Positions 11,306-20,856 of a DNA stretch of 64,000 bases are shown piece after piece. Under the pieces are notes generated by a model, which did no database searches, was not told where the DNA came from, and saw only the letters and a program-made list of their open reading frames with translations. This stretch comes from Shinisaurus crocodilurus (Eukaryota; Chordata; Lepidosauria; Squamata; Shinisauridae). A program made the position numbers and the translations under genes. Each line of letters opens with the position of its first letter. Within the stretch, counting starts at the first letter, position 1. The stretch lies in assembly GCA_021292165.1 (NCBI GenBank), contig CM037876.1, positions 207,350,200 to 207,414,199 on the forward strand. The letters are read 5' to 3'.

Positions 11306-11526
11306 CCTGAAGCACTGTTGGGAATTCATAGACGGTAGAGGGCAGTTGCAGAAGTGGGAAAAGTTGCATCAATTGTTCAGAGACTCACTTGTCTACCTTA
11401 GCTGTCAACTCCTGCTTGAATACATATTCAACTTTGGCTTGAATACATATTGTGAACGTATAGAATGAACCTTTATCGTACAGAAATATTGTGACTGGAA
11501 ATCAGTATGTATCTAAACTTGCTTAC

Positions 11527-11590
11527 TTGTATAAGCAGATTTATTTTTTGGGCTCCCTTCAGTATTACCCCCATTGACTAGTGGATATAT
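11527..11590 (-). pseudogene. FN3 exon 5 remnant (3' end only)
   Basis: A donor (GTAAGC below 11527) and the last 64 bases of an FN3 exon remain. The sequence then stops at GTGGATATAT and becomes the 3' end of a minus-strand LINE. The rest of this exon is not found on the far side of the LINE at 19.7 kb, where the flank of exon 6 begins, so the insertion came with a deletion or rearrangement. This domain is lost from the gene. Confidence 0.75.
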
Positions 11591-11838
11591 GAATGAATAT
11601 TTTATTTACGGTCTACCAACCACACCAATGCATAAAACAATACAAACAAGATAAACCAGCTCTTAATTATATCCTCAAAATAAAAACCTAGAAAATGAAA
11701 ACAGAATCAGACAAGAAGGTCTAGTCACAATAGCAATATTCAAAAATTTCTTGGTAATTGAGATATTTGAGCTATCAAGCAGAGTGGACAGAAGAAACTC
11801 TAAGGATCGTCCAGGAAAAGTCTGAGTGATTGGATGTA
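11591..11838 (-). mobile_element. 3' end of a minus-strand LINE (part 1)
   Basis: AT-rich sequence that starts on the plus strand with GAATGAATATTTTATTTACG looks like the 3' terminus of a LINE reading leftward. It is taken as the continuation of the LINE at 18113-19708, split by the copia and hAT insertions. A short open frame crosses it (11675-11863). Joining the parts is an inference from orientation and nesting. Confidence 0.55.
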
Positions 11839-12204
11839 TGTCGGAACTTTGCTGCCGCCCCACGTAGCAGAGATAGGAGTTGTTGTGTGCAAGCTCAGAG
11901 AATAACGAGGAGACGTGAGCTCATCAGTAGAAACTTTTACTGAGGTTCTTCACGCATAGATTCATTACAATTTACAGCTATACAGTTCAGTGCAAGGCTC
12001 CCCATGCACGGCACAAAAAAGCATAGAGTCAAAGACTAGTGGGGAGAGAATATTACAGCATATAACTCCTCCCCTCTCAACACTCTGTTTATGACCTTGG
12101 GCACACTGCCCGACTTTAACAAGTTTCACTCCCAAACAGAACTTCTGTTCACAGGTGCTCTGCTATAGTCCTTTCTGCTCAAGGACACATTACATACTCT
12201 GACA
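11839..12204 (-). repeat. Copia 3' LTR
   Basis: A direct repeat of 16474-16838 with TGTC...GACA termini. It is the 3' LTR relative to element transcription. It differs from the other LTR at a CAT/CAC site, at an A run (six against five) and at two bases in the GGGCACACTGCCCGAC stretch. Confidence 0.93.
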
Positions 12205-12213
12205 CCCCTCCTT
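12205..12213 (-). promoter_or_regulatory. Copia polypurine tract
   Basis: On the minus strand AAGGAGGGG lies directly against the 3' LTR. This is the expected position and composition of the primer for plus-strand DNA synthesis. Confidence 0.75.
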
Positions 12214-12399
12214 GTCCGCAGACAGAAAGGGTTTTTTATTTTCCTTTATTAAAGATCACCATCCCTAGTTCTGAACATAGTTCTTTGAATCTTGGTCCAG
12301 GCAGTGGCTTAGTAAACATATCTGCTACATTTTGTTCTGTTGGACAATATATCAATTCAATGGTCTTTTTCTGCACATAATCACGAACATTGCAGTATT

Positions 12400-13575
12400 T
12401 CAAGCTATATGTTTTGTGAGCCCCTTTAAATACTCAGATTTTGCCATTGCAGAGCAGGCTTGATTATCACAGTACACGTGAACTGGTAATGCTACTTGTA
12501 AGCCTAGGTCTTTTAAAACCTGAATGAACCATGTGATTTCACCACATGCTTGTGATAATGCAGTATATTCAGCCTCACAACTTGAGCCAGCCACACTGGA
12601 CTGCTTCTTTGATTTCCAGCTTATTAGTGAATCACCAACCTTTATTGCTATACCACTTACAGATTTCCGTGTGAGTGTACAGCTTCCCCAGTCAGAATCC
12701 ACCCATACCTGTGGAACTTCAGCCTTCTTTGAATTCAATTTTAGACACACGTCTAAAGAACCTTTTAAATACCGTAACACTCTTTTTGCGGCATTCCAAG
12801 CTGTTACTGTGGGCTGTGCTGCATATCTACCCAAAATTCCAGCGCTTAAGGCCAAATCTGGCCTAGACCACTGTGCAAGATAAAGTAGACTTCCAACCAA
12901 TGATTGATAACGTTCTTTGTCAGAGAAAAGTTCCTCTGACTCAGAAGAATGCAAAAAATCTGCTGTCATTGCGGTTTGTACACTTTTGCAATCAGCCATT
13001 CCATAAGACTCTAACAATTGGAGTATTTTATGCTTTTGGCTCAATAATATGTTACCATTGTCATCTTTGAGCACTTGAACCCCCAGATAATGGGACACTT
13101 CACCTAATGACTTCAAGAGAAAACTCTCTCCCAGTTGTCTGGCCAATTCTTGAATTTGTTCAATGTTGCTAGATAAACAAAGTATATCATCAACAAAAGC
13201 AAGTAACATCATATAACTGGAACCTGAACCTCTAGTGTAAAGACACGGATCAGCAATGCCCTGCTGAAAATGCAACTGGATTAATTTGTCATTTAGACAC
13301 TTGTTCCATGCACGGGCAGATTGTTTTAATCCATACACTGCCCTGTGCAGTTTCCATACTACCCCAGCTTTTTCTTCAAATCCAGCGGCAGGATGCATAT
13401 AAATATCCTCCGTAAGATCTGCATTCAGATATGCAGTGGTAATATCAAAATGGTGAATTATGAGACCTTGCTGTGCAGCCAATGAGAGAACAAGTCTCAT
13501 ACTATCACTTTTTGCAGTTGGGGCAAAAACCTCATCATAATTCAAACCTTTAATTTGAGAAAAACCTTGAGCCAC
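12400..13575 (-). CDS. Copia reverse transcriptase and RNase H (fragmented)
   Basis: The open frame encodes the RT palm (DEVFAPTAKSDSMRLVLSLA, then FDITTAYLNADL), the catalytic box FVDDIL, and RNase H (VDSDWGSC, SSCEAEYTALSQACGE, YCDNQACSAMAKS). RT would copy element RNA in cytoplasmic particles, and RNase H removes the template. The frame shown is not the natural start: the N-terminal RT region continues upstream at 13576-13800 in another frame, because one-base shifts lie near 13600 and near 13795. It also stops early at 12400. The next minus-strand frame carries the remaining C-terminal tail down to about 12235, so a further one-base loss sits near 12402. The enzyme is not expressible as one protein. 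Confidence 0.88.
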   Translation of the reverse strand: MAQGFSQIKGLNYDEVFAPTAKSDSMRLVLSLAAQQGLIIHHFDITTAYLNADLTEDIYMHPAAGFEEKAGVVWKLHRAVYGLKQSARAWNKCLNDKLIQLHFQQGIADPCLYTRGSGSSYMMLLAFVDDILCLSSNIEQIQELARQLGESFLLKSLGEVSHYLGVQVLKDDNGNILLSQKHKILQLLESYGMADCKSVQTAMTADFLHSSESEELFSDKERYQSLVGSLLYLAQWSRPDLALSAGILGRYAAQPTVTAWNAAKRVLRYLKGSLDVCLKLNSKKAEVPQVWVDSDWGSCTLTRKSVSGIAIKVGDSLISWKSKKQSSVAGSSCEAEYTALSQACGEITWFIQVLKDLGLQVALPVHVYCDNQACSAMAKSEYLKGLTKHIA

Positions 13576-13796
13576 AAGTCTTGCTTTATAATTTTGTTCC
13601 CCATTCAGAGATTTTCCTTTTAAACACCCAGCGACTGCCCGTCACTTTTACACCAGGTGGTGCTACACATGGTGTATAAACCTCATTGCGCTGAAATGAA
13701 GTCATTTCAGCCTGCATGGCATCTTGCCATTTCTGTTTTTCTGGACCTGGTAATTCTAGTACTTGTGCATAAGTTTCTGGTTCACTAAATGTGACA

Positions 13797-15254
13797 TTAC
13801 ATACTCGAATCCGTCACTACAAATCTCTCTGGTGGTACACCTTTTGTTGCTCGTTGGGATCTGTGAACGGCAGATTCAACATTCTCAGTTTGGCTGTCTT
13901 CCCCCCCACTCCCCCCTAGCCCCTCCTCATCTGAGCTAGTGGGGGTGGAATGTATGTGTGCGTGGCTTCTCGAGCTGCCTTCTCCGTTGCTTTCACTTTC
14001 CGCCTCTTGCTGAGCTGCTGGCTCAGGCTTATCATGGACAGGCAATAGAACTTCAGGATTGGCATGAACTCTTTCCCATCCCTCCTCAACAAAAGTTGCA
14101 TTTTGTGAGATAACAACCCTGTTATTTCTACAGAAAAACCTCCATGACTTTGAACCCTCTGTCCCAGAGTAACCCACAAAACGCAGTCGTTGAGCTTTTG
14201 GTTCTCCTTTTCTCCTTTGTGCTTTGGGGATATGCACGTATGCAAAACTCCCCCAGACTCTCAAATGTTTTAAGTTAGGAGGTTTACCAAACAACCTTGT
14301 GTAAGGGATATCATTTATAGCTGCTGTCCAAGTTCTATTACATAAGTAATTTGCTGCTAAGAATGATTCTCCCCAGAATCTTGAATTAGATTCCAAACCA
14401 GCATCTTTTAACAGACAATCCTTAATTTTCTGTAATTCAGCAATATGCCTCTCCACAGTTCCGTTCTGCCACGGAGAATATGCACAGGATTTTCTGTGCA
14501 CAATACCTTGGGTACTGAGAAGTTGCTGGAACTGATGATTCATGAACTCAGTTCCCAAATCTGTTTGCAATTGCAACACATTTTGCTTAAACTGTCTCTG
14601 GACATAAGTCAGCCAACTTTTGAAAACAGAATAAACTTGATCTTTTTTCTTAAGTAAGTAAACCCAACCAAACCTAGTTCTGTCATCTAGGATCAAAAAA
14701 GCATATCTTGCCTCTCCCCAGCTCGGAGGGAAAGGGCCACATAAATCTGCATGCACTAACCCAAACAGTGTATCAGTCTGCCTGTCAGATTTACGGTTTA
14801 TAGGCTGGATACGGGACTTTGCTGCTTTGCACACACCACAGTTCAAATATTTGTTACATTTGTTTGGTTGTAAGCCTTCACATTCTTTAGACATCTTTTG
14901 AATAGTGTTAAAATTTGGGTGCCCGAGTCGTCTATGAAAAAGGTGCGCACAGCATGAATGTGGGGGGGCATTAACGCTTGCTACAGCAGGGATGTCCCCT
15001 CCCTCAGTATTTTGGTTTTGTAATACATACAGACCATTAATTAACTCTCCTGAGGCAATTATTTTCCCTGCCTTTGACACAATGCCTCCTTCTTGTGAAA
15101 AACTGACATTATAACCATTTGCAATCAAAGAGGATACACTTAGCAGTGAGTAGTCTAAAGTAGGTACAAATAACACATCCTGCATTACATTGCTAAGACA
15201 ATTAATTCTACAAGTCCCCTCCCCCAAGATAGGCGATTTATGGCCATCTGCCAA
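13797..15254 (-). CDS. Copia integrase region (part of broken gag-pol)
   Basis: 485 codons are shown from an internal methionine. An HHCC zinc-binding motif is visible (LFHRRLGHPN with CGVCKAAK further on). The integrase core follows with its three acidic residues in VHADLCGPF, LQTDLGTEF and NGTVERHIAEL. An acidic, serine-rich linker leads toward RT. Integrase would insert the DNA copy into the genome. The frame is continuous with gag-protease upstream apart from one TAG codon at 15297-15299. It ends at 13797 through a frameshift, after which RT sequence continues in another frame. One long gag-pol is normal for copia, so these are mutations. Confidence 0.9.
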   Translation of the reverse strand: MADGHKSPILGEGTCRINCLSNVMQDVLFVPTLDYSLLSVSSLIANGYNVSFSQEGGIVSKAGKIIASGELINGLYVLQNQNTEGGDIPAVASVNAPPHSCCAHLFHRRLGHPNFNTIQKMSKECEGLQPNKCNKYLNCGVCKAAKSRIQPINRKSDRQTDTLFGLVHADLCGPFPPSWGEARYAFLILDDRTRFGWVYLLKKKDQVYSVFKSWLTYVQRQFKQNVLQLQTDLGTEFMNHQFQQLLSTQGIVHRKSCAYSPWQNGTVERHIAELQKIKDCLLKDAGLESNSRFWGESFLAANYLCNRTWTAAINDIPYTRLFGKPPNLKHLRVWGSFAYVHIPKAQRRKGEPKAQRLRFVGYSGTEGSKSWRFFCRNNRVVISQNATFVEEGWERVHANPEVLLPVHDKPEPAAQQEAESESNGEGSSRSHAHIHSTPTSSDEEGLGGSGGEDSQTENVESAVHRSQRATKGVPPERFVVTDSSM

Positions 15255-15296
15255 CGCTATAGTCTTACTGTTTTTGTCCTTGGAGACAGGGGTAAA

Positions 15297-16385
15297 CTAG
15301 ACAAATTGTTCATATGAGTTGCAAATAGTTCTTGAACTTCCACTGTCCAGAATCCAAGAGTCCGTGCTGAGTTTTCTGTCCAACTCCACAGCAGCCGAGA
15401 ATAGAGTAGCTTTCTCCTCCCTCCTTTCCGACTGCATCCCTTTCTTCTCCCGGTCAGGCTTGGAAGTTAGTTTCACTTGACAATGTCGTTGAATATGTCC
15501 CGGTCTGCCACAACTATAGCATTTCCTCACAATGACCATAGCTCTTTCTGTTCCGTCTTCTCCAGCCTTCTGAGGTGTTATTTTTCCTTTGGTTGTGCTA
15601 TTGCCACGTTTTCCCATACGGCCAGATGCAAGGTTGTTTTTAGCTGCTTCTTCCAGCTCTAACAGCCTTTTTGCCTCAGCTTCAATCAGACGTCCTGACA
15701 GGTACTCCATTGTAAGCTGATCCTCTGGCATGGCCTCAAGACTGGCCACTAAAATGTCCCAAGATGAATCAAGAGAAGAAATAACAATCTGGACCTGCTG
15801 GATTTCTTCTAATTGCTGGCCCCTTTCAGCAAGTTGAGCCAGTAATCCAGTGATCACTTGCAAGTGTTCAGATACTTTTTCTCCCTCTTGTAACTTTTTG
15901 TTATACAGTTGTCGTGCCAGTGCTATTTTAGTTCCAGCTGTGGTACGTACATGTATCCGCCTCAGTGTTGTCCAGCATTCTGCAGCTGTCTGAAGCCGTC
16001 TAACATACATTAATTGCGAATCTTCAAGCCCCAAAACAATTAAAGAGTGGGCTCTGTCCATCAGTCTCCGTTCCGCAGGACTAGGCGCTGCCGGAGGAGC
16101 ATTCACTCCCACCTCCCATAAATCCTCTCTTTTCAGCAACATTCTCATTTTAAACTCCCATGAGAGATAGTTGCAGTTGTTAAGTCTCTCAACATACACA
16201 CCGAGAGGTTGCTGAGGTGCTGCCATGACTTCAATATTGGGAGCAGGTTGTATCAGCTGTTCCTCACCTTCTTCCTCCTCTTCCTCAGACTTTATTCCGT
16301 CTGTATCGTCCTCCAGCTTTTTCCCGTGAGCCAGCCTTCCGGAGATATGAATGCAGCTAAACCACTGCTCCTCCAACTGTCTCAC
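15297..16385 (-). CDS. Copia gag and protease region
   Basis: 362 codons are shown. A start at the internal methionine MAAPQQPLGVYVERLNNCNY (16226) is at least as likely as the first one at 16385, because it opens directly onto the gag domain. Gag features are the SWEFKMRMLLKRED region and a CCHC zinc knuckle CYSCGRPGHIQRHC near residue 300. The aspartic protease site follows as WILDSGSSRTICN, in the same frame. The product packages element RNA and cleaves the polyprotein. The frame ends in TAG at 15297-15299, just after the protease site, and reading resumes in the same frame beyond it. Confidence 0.88.
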   Translation of the reverse strand: MRQLEEQWFSCIHISGRLAHGKKLEDDTDGIKSEEEEEEGEEQLIQPAPNIEVMAAPQQPLGVYVERLNNCNYLSWEFKMRMLLKREDLWEVGVNAPPAAPSPAERRLMDRAHSLIVLGLEDSQLMYVRRLQTAAECWTTLRRIHVRTTAGTKIALARQLYNKKLQEGEKVSEHLQVITGLLAQLAERGQQLEEIQQVQIVISSLDSSWDILVASLEAMPEDQLTMEYLSGRLIEAEAKRLLELEEAAKNNLASGRMGKRGNSTTKGKITPQKAGEDGTERAMVIVRKCYSCGRPGHIQRHCQVKLTSKPDREKKGMQSERREEKATLFSAAVELDRKLSTDSWILDSGSSRTICNSYEQFV

Positions 16386-16459
16386 AAAGCAAATGGACTA
16401 TCCTTGGTTGCAATGCAGACCTCCTCACCAGGAAACACACCGTTGCGCAGCTGAAGAAT

Positions 16460-16469
16460 CTGGGCCCAT
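16460..16469 (-). promoter_or_regulatory. Copia primer-binding site (initiator-tRNA half)
   Basis: Four bases inside the 5' LTR the minus strand reads ATGGGCCCAG. This is complementary to CTGGGCCCAT in the anticodon stem-loop of vertebrate initiator tRNA-Met (quoted from memory). Drosophila copia is known to prime from an internal half-molecule of that tRNA instead of its 3' end. The match is 10 nt. Confidence 0.7.
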
Positions 16470-16473
16470 GACC

Positions 16474-16838
16474 TGTCGGAACTTTGCTGCCGCCCCACGT
16501 AGCAGAGATAGGAGTTGTTGTGTGCAAGCTCAGAGAATAACGAGGAGACGTGAGCTCATCAGTAGAAACTTTTACTGAGGTTCTTCACGCATAGATTCAT
16601 TACAATTTACAGCTATACAGTTCAGTGCAAGGCTCCCCACGCACGGCACAAAAAGCATAGAGTCAAAGACTAGTGGGGAGAGAATATTACAGCATATAAC
16701 TCCTCCCCTCTCAACACTCTGTTTATGACCTTGGGCACATTGCCTGACTTTAACAAGTTTCACTCCCAAACAGAACTTCTGTTCACAGGTGCTCTGCTAT
16801 AGTCCTTTCTGCTCAAGGACACATTACATACTCTGACA
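16474..16838 (-). repeat. Copia 5' LTR
   Basis: 365 bp, TGTC...GACA, 5' relative to element transcription. It should contain the promoter and RNA start. I did not locate a convincing TATA box. Confidence 0.93.
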
Positions 16839-16851
16839 GTTTTCTCTAGCC

Positions 16852-18104
16852 AAGGGGTCTTCAAACTACGGCCCGCGGGCCAGATCGGGCCTGGCATGCC
16901 CTTCCATCTGGCCCGGTGGCCGATCTAGGGTCCGTGTGGTAGGCCTGAACTGGGCCCGCCCGTGTCCGCGCGCCTCCCGGGTCAGACCAAAGAGCCTCTC
17001 CCCCCAGGCGCTCTCTCCTCCCAGGACAAGCAGGCTGGGCGGCCGGTACAGGAGCCAAGGTGGGCCTCACCACCAGCCTTTCCTTTTCCGTGCCTCCAAG
17101 AGCTGCTGCTTCCGTGTCCTGTCCCCACCCCCACCCCATCCGCAGCCTCGCGAGCTCGCCAATAGTAGTTCTTTGCTCTCCGCTGGTCCCGTCGCGTCAC
17201 TTCCGGCGCGGCGGAAGTAACGCGACGGGACCCTGCTCTGGCGCATCCATCCTGGACCCCGCCCACGCTGTTTTTCAAAACTGAGCGCGGGCGGAGTCCA
17301 GGATGGATGCGCCGGAGCAGCGCCGGCGCCGGCGCCCTCAGGCGGTGGCGGAGGCCAGGTAGGACAGTGGCAGGGATGAAGGTGGGAAGTGGCGGGTTAC
17401 GGTGGGCAGGCGGGTGGGCGGGGGGCGGCGGGTTATGGTGGGGGTGGGTGGGCGGCGGGTTACGGTGGGGGCGGCGGGCTACAGTGGGGGCGGGGGGGCT
17501 TTACCTCATCCGCCTCGCCGCCTGCTGGTCCTGTCACGTCACTTCCAGCACGGCGGAAGTGACGCAACGGGACCCTGCTCTGGACCCCACCCGCGCTGTT
17601 TTTCAAAACTGAGTGCGGGCGGAGTCCAGGATGGACACGACGGAGCAGCGGCGGCGGCCTCGAGCGGAGCTGTGGTGGAGGTACCAGCAGCACGCAGGGG
17701 ACCAGGTAGGATGGCGGTGGCGGGGGGGCGGGGGGGGTTATGGTGGTGGGGGGGCGGGTTACGGGGGTGGGGGGGTCCTGCGGTGGTGGCAGCAGTGGGG
17801 GGCGGTCCTGCAGCGGCAGCGGGGGGCGGCACGGGGGGTCCTGCGGCGGCGGCAGTGAGGCGCGGGGGATGGCGGCGGGGGGGTCCTGCAGTGGCGGCAG
17901 CGGGGGGTTCTGCAGCGGCGGCAGTGGGGGACGGCGCGGGGGGGTCTGGCGGTGGCGGCAGCAGGGGCGGCGGGGGTCCTGCACCGGTGGCGGCGGGGGG
18001 GCAGCATGAAGGAGGCGGCACAGGGGAGTCCCAGTGAGTCCGGCCCCCCAACAGGCTGAGGGACAATGAACTGGCCTCCCATGTAAAAAGTTTGAGGACC
18101 CCTG
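16852..18104. mobile_element. Non-autonomous GC-rich hAT element
   Basis: The termini AAGGGGTCTTCAAACT and AGTTTGAGGACCCCTG are near-perfect inverted repeats of the CAGGGGTCCTCAAACT type. An exact 8-bp duplication CTCTAGCC flanks the element (16844-16851 and 18105-18112), the size typical of hAT. The interior has no transposase. It is very GC-rich and contains a duplicated palindromic module and degenerate GGC/GGT-rich tandem repeats, so long open frames on both strands are compositional. The element sits in the same LINE as the copia element, close to its 5' LTR. Confidence 0.9.
17186..17642. repeat. Duplicated palindromic GC module in the hAT
   Basis: Two copies (about 17186-17330 and 17527-17642) hold the hairpin GGTCCCGTCGCGTCACTTCC with its near-exact reverse complement GGAAGTAACGCGACGGGACC. 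A second inverted pair follows around CATCCATCCTGGACCCCGCC. ACTTCCGG is an ETS-type site and the module resembles a CpG-rich promoter or first exon. Capture from a host gene is inference. Confidence 0.6.
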
Positions 18105-18112
18105 CTCTAGCC

Positions 18113-19708
18113 CCTTGATAAAGGCTGCAGTTAAAAAGCCATGTGCAACAGTTTCCACCTCCTCATTATTGCAGGGACAACACCTGTTTTCTATTGAGAT
18201 TAAATCGAGCCAAGGAAAACGCTCTCCTATATTTTGGAATAGATAACCAGTCTAAATATAGCATCCCATTTGTAGAGTAAAGGTCTGACAGACCCAGTGA
18301 CAAGGGGGAGCATGGGCCCTGAGCTGCTCCGTGGAGTTCTTGTGAAAGTTGATGTCAATTAACCTCTGCTTAACAAGAAATTTAGCTTTCTCCCAGGGCA
18401 TGGATAACAAGTAGGAGGGTGACAGCCCAGCAGAGACAACCTTTTTCACCACTGCTTTATTCCAAGCAGACACATGGGAATCTAACATCACCTGGAATGC
18501 AAAAGAGTTAAGCTTAAGCAAAGAGCAGCAGCGAAGCCAAAAGTGAATAGAATATATCCAAGCCAGACAGCCAAGAGAACTAAGGCCAGCTTCCAGATAG
18601 AGAACAGCACTAACCACACACTTGGGCACGCCAAATATAGCTCTTAGAAAGTAGGACTGAACACTTTCAAGAGAGTCTTTAAGGCCAGGAAACCAGATAG
18701 GGGCTCCAAAAAGAATCTGAGATATTTTGGCATGAAAAACACTGATAGCAGCTGGAATGAAATTCCCGCCTTTAGTAAAAAAGAACCGTAATATAGCACC
18801 CAAATTTTGTTCGGCTTTAACCTTTGCACGTCTCGCCTGAACTCTCTAGTTTGTTGCCTCGTGAAACCAGAAAAGGCTCCCAGAGTGGCTTAGAAATATT
18901 AATAAGACAGTCCCTGCCCTCAGGCTCACAATCTAAAAATGATTTGGAGTAGTTAATTGTTAAAAGATTTGCTGAGTTACAGAACTCAGCAAATCCAGAT
19001 AGTAATCGCTTGAGACCTAATTGTGTCTGCAAAATTAAAACGGCATCATCTACATAGAGAAGGATAAATATTCTTGTGGAGCAAATCTTAGGAGGGTGGG
19101 AGGCTACTGACCGTAGGTGAGTGGGAAGATCAGCCAGGTACAGATTGAATAAAGTGGGAGCAAGAACACAGCCTTGTCTAACACCACGAGAGGAGAAAAT
19201 CTCCTTAGAGAAATGGCCATAATTACTACAGCACACCTGGGCAGATGTGTTTTGATGTAGAGTACGGATTAGAAACAATAACCTCCTATCAATAGAGAGC
19301 TGTTCCAGTTTGCTCCAAAGGAGGTCACGGGATATAGTATCAAAAGCAGACTTTAGATCAATAAAAGCAGTGAATAATTTGCCTCCGTTTGAGATGGAGT
19401 ATTTGTGTATTAAATGGGACAGAACCAAACAATGATCAAAAGTAGAGTGGCCAGATTGAAACCCAATTTGTTCCTCCCCTAAGATATCATGGTCATTGAT
19501 CTAGGCTTTCAATTTAAGGCACAAATTATTTGCATAAACTTTCCCAGCTACAGAAAGCAAACTTATAGGCCAGATCCCAGGGATTACATCAGATTTGTTT
19601 ATTAGGGAGAAAAGAGTAGCTAATTGAGGGGCTCACCAAGTGATGCTACACTTCAAAAGCTCAGACAGAATACAGTCAGGTCCCGGAGCCTTGCCTGGTT
19701 TCAGTTGG
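18113..19708 (-). mobile_element. Minus-strand LINE with reverse transcriptase (part 2)
   Basis: Two frames (19428-18817 and 18803-18252) encode LINE reverse transcriptase: TAFIDLKSAFDTISRDLLW, the RGVRQGCVLAPTLFNLYLA block and the catalytic FILLYVDDAVLI. A C-terminal part follows (ILRFFFTKGGNFIPAAISVF). The frames are offset, so there is a frameshift near 18810. The C-terminal part resembles the LINE at 56020-57790, so both belong to one group. I do not assign the clade (R4/Dong-like or Vingi-like are possible). The 5' end is truncated and abuts the flank of FN3 exon 6. Confidence 0.85.
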
Positions 19709-19752
19709 ATGGCAACTGGAATTCATCACATCTCTTAATTTAATTTACTTAC

Positions 19753-20019
19753 TTGTATAAGCAGATTTATTGTTTGGGTCTCCTTTAGTATTACCCCCAT
19801 CTACTTGTGGATATATTTTGAATGTGTACAATGTGCCAGGTTCCAAGAGGCTAATTACTGCACTGGTGGTATCAAAAGTTTCATTCTCCAGAGTACCATT
19901 TCCTTCTATTTCTATTCGGTAGGTGTACGTAGAAGCATTCTGAACATCATTTTTCCAAGTTAAATTCACAGTGGTGGTACCAATGTATGTAATGTAGATG
20001 TCAGAAACTGGACTGGGTT
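19753..20019 (-). CDS. FN3 exon 6 of R3-type receptor PTP-like gene
   Basis: This is a 267-nt, phase 1-1 exon with a good acceptor (TTAAACAG above 20019) and donor (GTAAGT below 19753). The whole FN3 domain is open: PSPVSDIYI start, NLTWKNDVQNAS, TYRIEIEG, a GTLENETFDTTS loop, LLEPGTLYTFKIYPQVDGG, GDPNN tail. In transcription order it is the first of the repeated FN3 exons after the N-terminal domain exon. Its intron flank (CTGGAATTCATCACATCTC) matches that of frameshifted exon 3, so exons 3 and 6 are partners in the two-copy block. Confidence 0.83.
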
Positions 20020-20856
20020 CTGTTTAAGAAAAACAAAAAGGATTTTATCCCTATCAACAAAAGAAACTGTTGCCACATTATTAAAAAAGTTCTTTCGGTA
20101 GTCTCTTGAAACAGGTATAATGTTACAGCAATTTTGTTAGCTTAACATTTTGTGGGAATAGAAACATAGTTCACCACCACCACCTCCCAAATTAAACTGA
20201 AGGACAAAAGGGAAGGGCCAGACCCCAGTGGGCCCTTGCTATAGTGCTGCCAATGCAATGCCCCCCCTTCCCACTGTTGCCTTTAAAATTTAATCATTTT
20301 ATTACATTATTATAATTGTAATTAAGCTTCAGATTCTATTGAGCACAGTCATATTTAACCTCAAGCCTTATATATTGCAGTTTACAACAGTGGTGGCCAT
20401 AAGAAGATCTTGTGGCAGCAGAGATGGATCATGTACTGGTGAATCTAACAATTTAATACAAATTATTAAATATTTTACTTCAAGTACTTCCCCAATCAAG
20501 TGTGTTGTTCTGCAACTCCCATAATTACCAGCCAGGACAGGCACTGGCCATGCTGGTTGATCACAGCTCTTCTGAGAAAAGAAAAACTGGATTCCCCACT
20601 CCCACCCCCCGAAGCGGACCTGTGAGATTTAATGTGTCCAATCTTAACTGGTGGCTTACAATTAGTCCACTTGTGTGACCAGTTCTCTCTGCAAGTCAGA
20701 TACAGCATACTGTTGGAACTGCATCTCAGCTGCATGATAAACTCAAGAGATTTTTTCTCAATGTCAAACATAAAAAAATGACACTCCTGTCAGAATTGCC
20801 TTACAAGTCATATAGGATTTATGTGTGTCTCTTGGAACTTCTAGCCCATTACTTAC

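Larger units (their letters stand above)
11839..16838 (-). mobile_element. Ty1/copia LTR retrotransposon (full length, defective)
   Basis: A 5.0-kb element with two direct LTRs of 366 and 365 bp that both begin TGTCGG and end TGACA. Between them on the minus strand the order is gag with zinc knuckle, protease, integrase, reverse transcriptase, RNase H. Integrase before RT is the hallmark of Ty1/copia. The LTRs differ by about three substitutions and one indel, so the insertion is recent. The coding region has one in-frame stop and about three frameshifts. The 5-bp flanks (ATGTA and GTTTT) do not match. The element sits inside a minus-strand LINE. Confidence 0.93.

Noticed and set aside
12524..12883. 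Plus-strand frame of 119 codons within the copia element
   Set aside because: It is the antisense shadow of the RT/RNase H frame.
17186..17330. CpG-rich sequence as promoter of the receptor gene
   Set aside because: It is downstream of the N-terminal exons of that minus-strand gene and belongs to a transposon with its own target duplication.
17402..18158. Long open frames on both strands in GC-rich DNA (211 and 232 codons)
   Set aside because: They are glycine/proline low-complexity translations of GGC/GGT tandem repeats inside a hAT element, open on both strands by composition.
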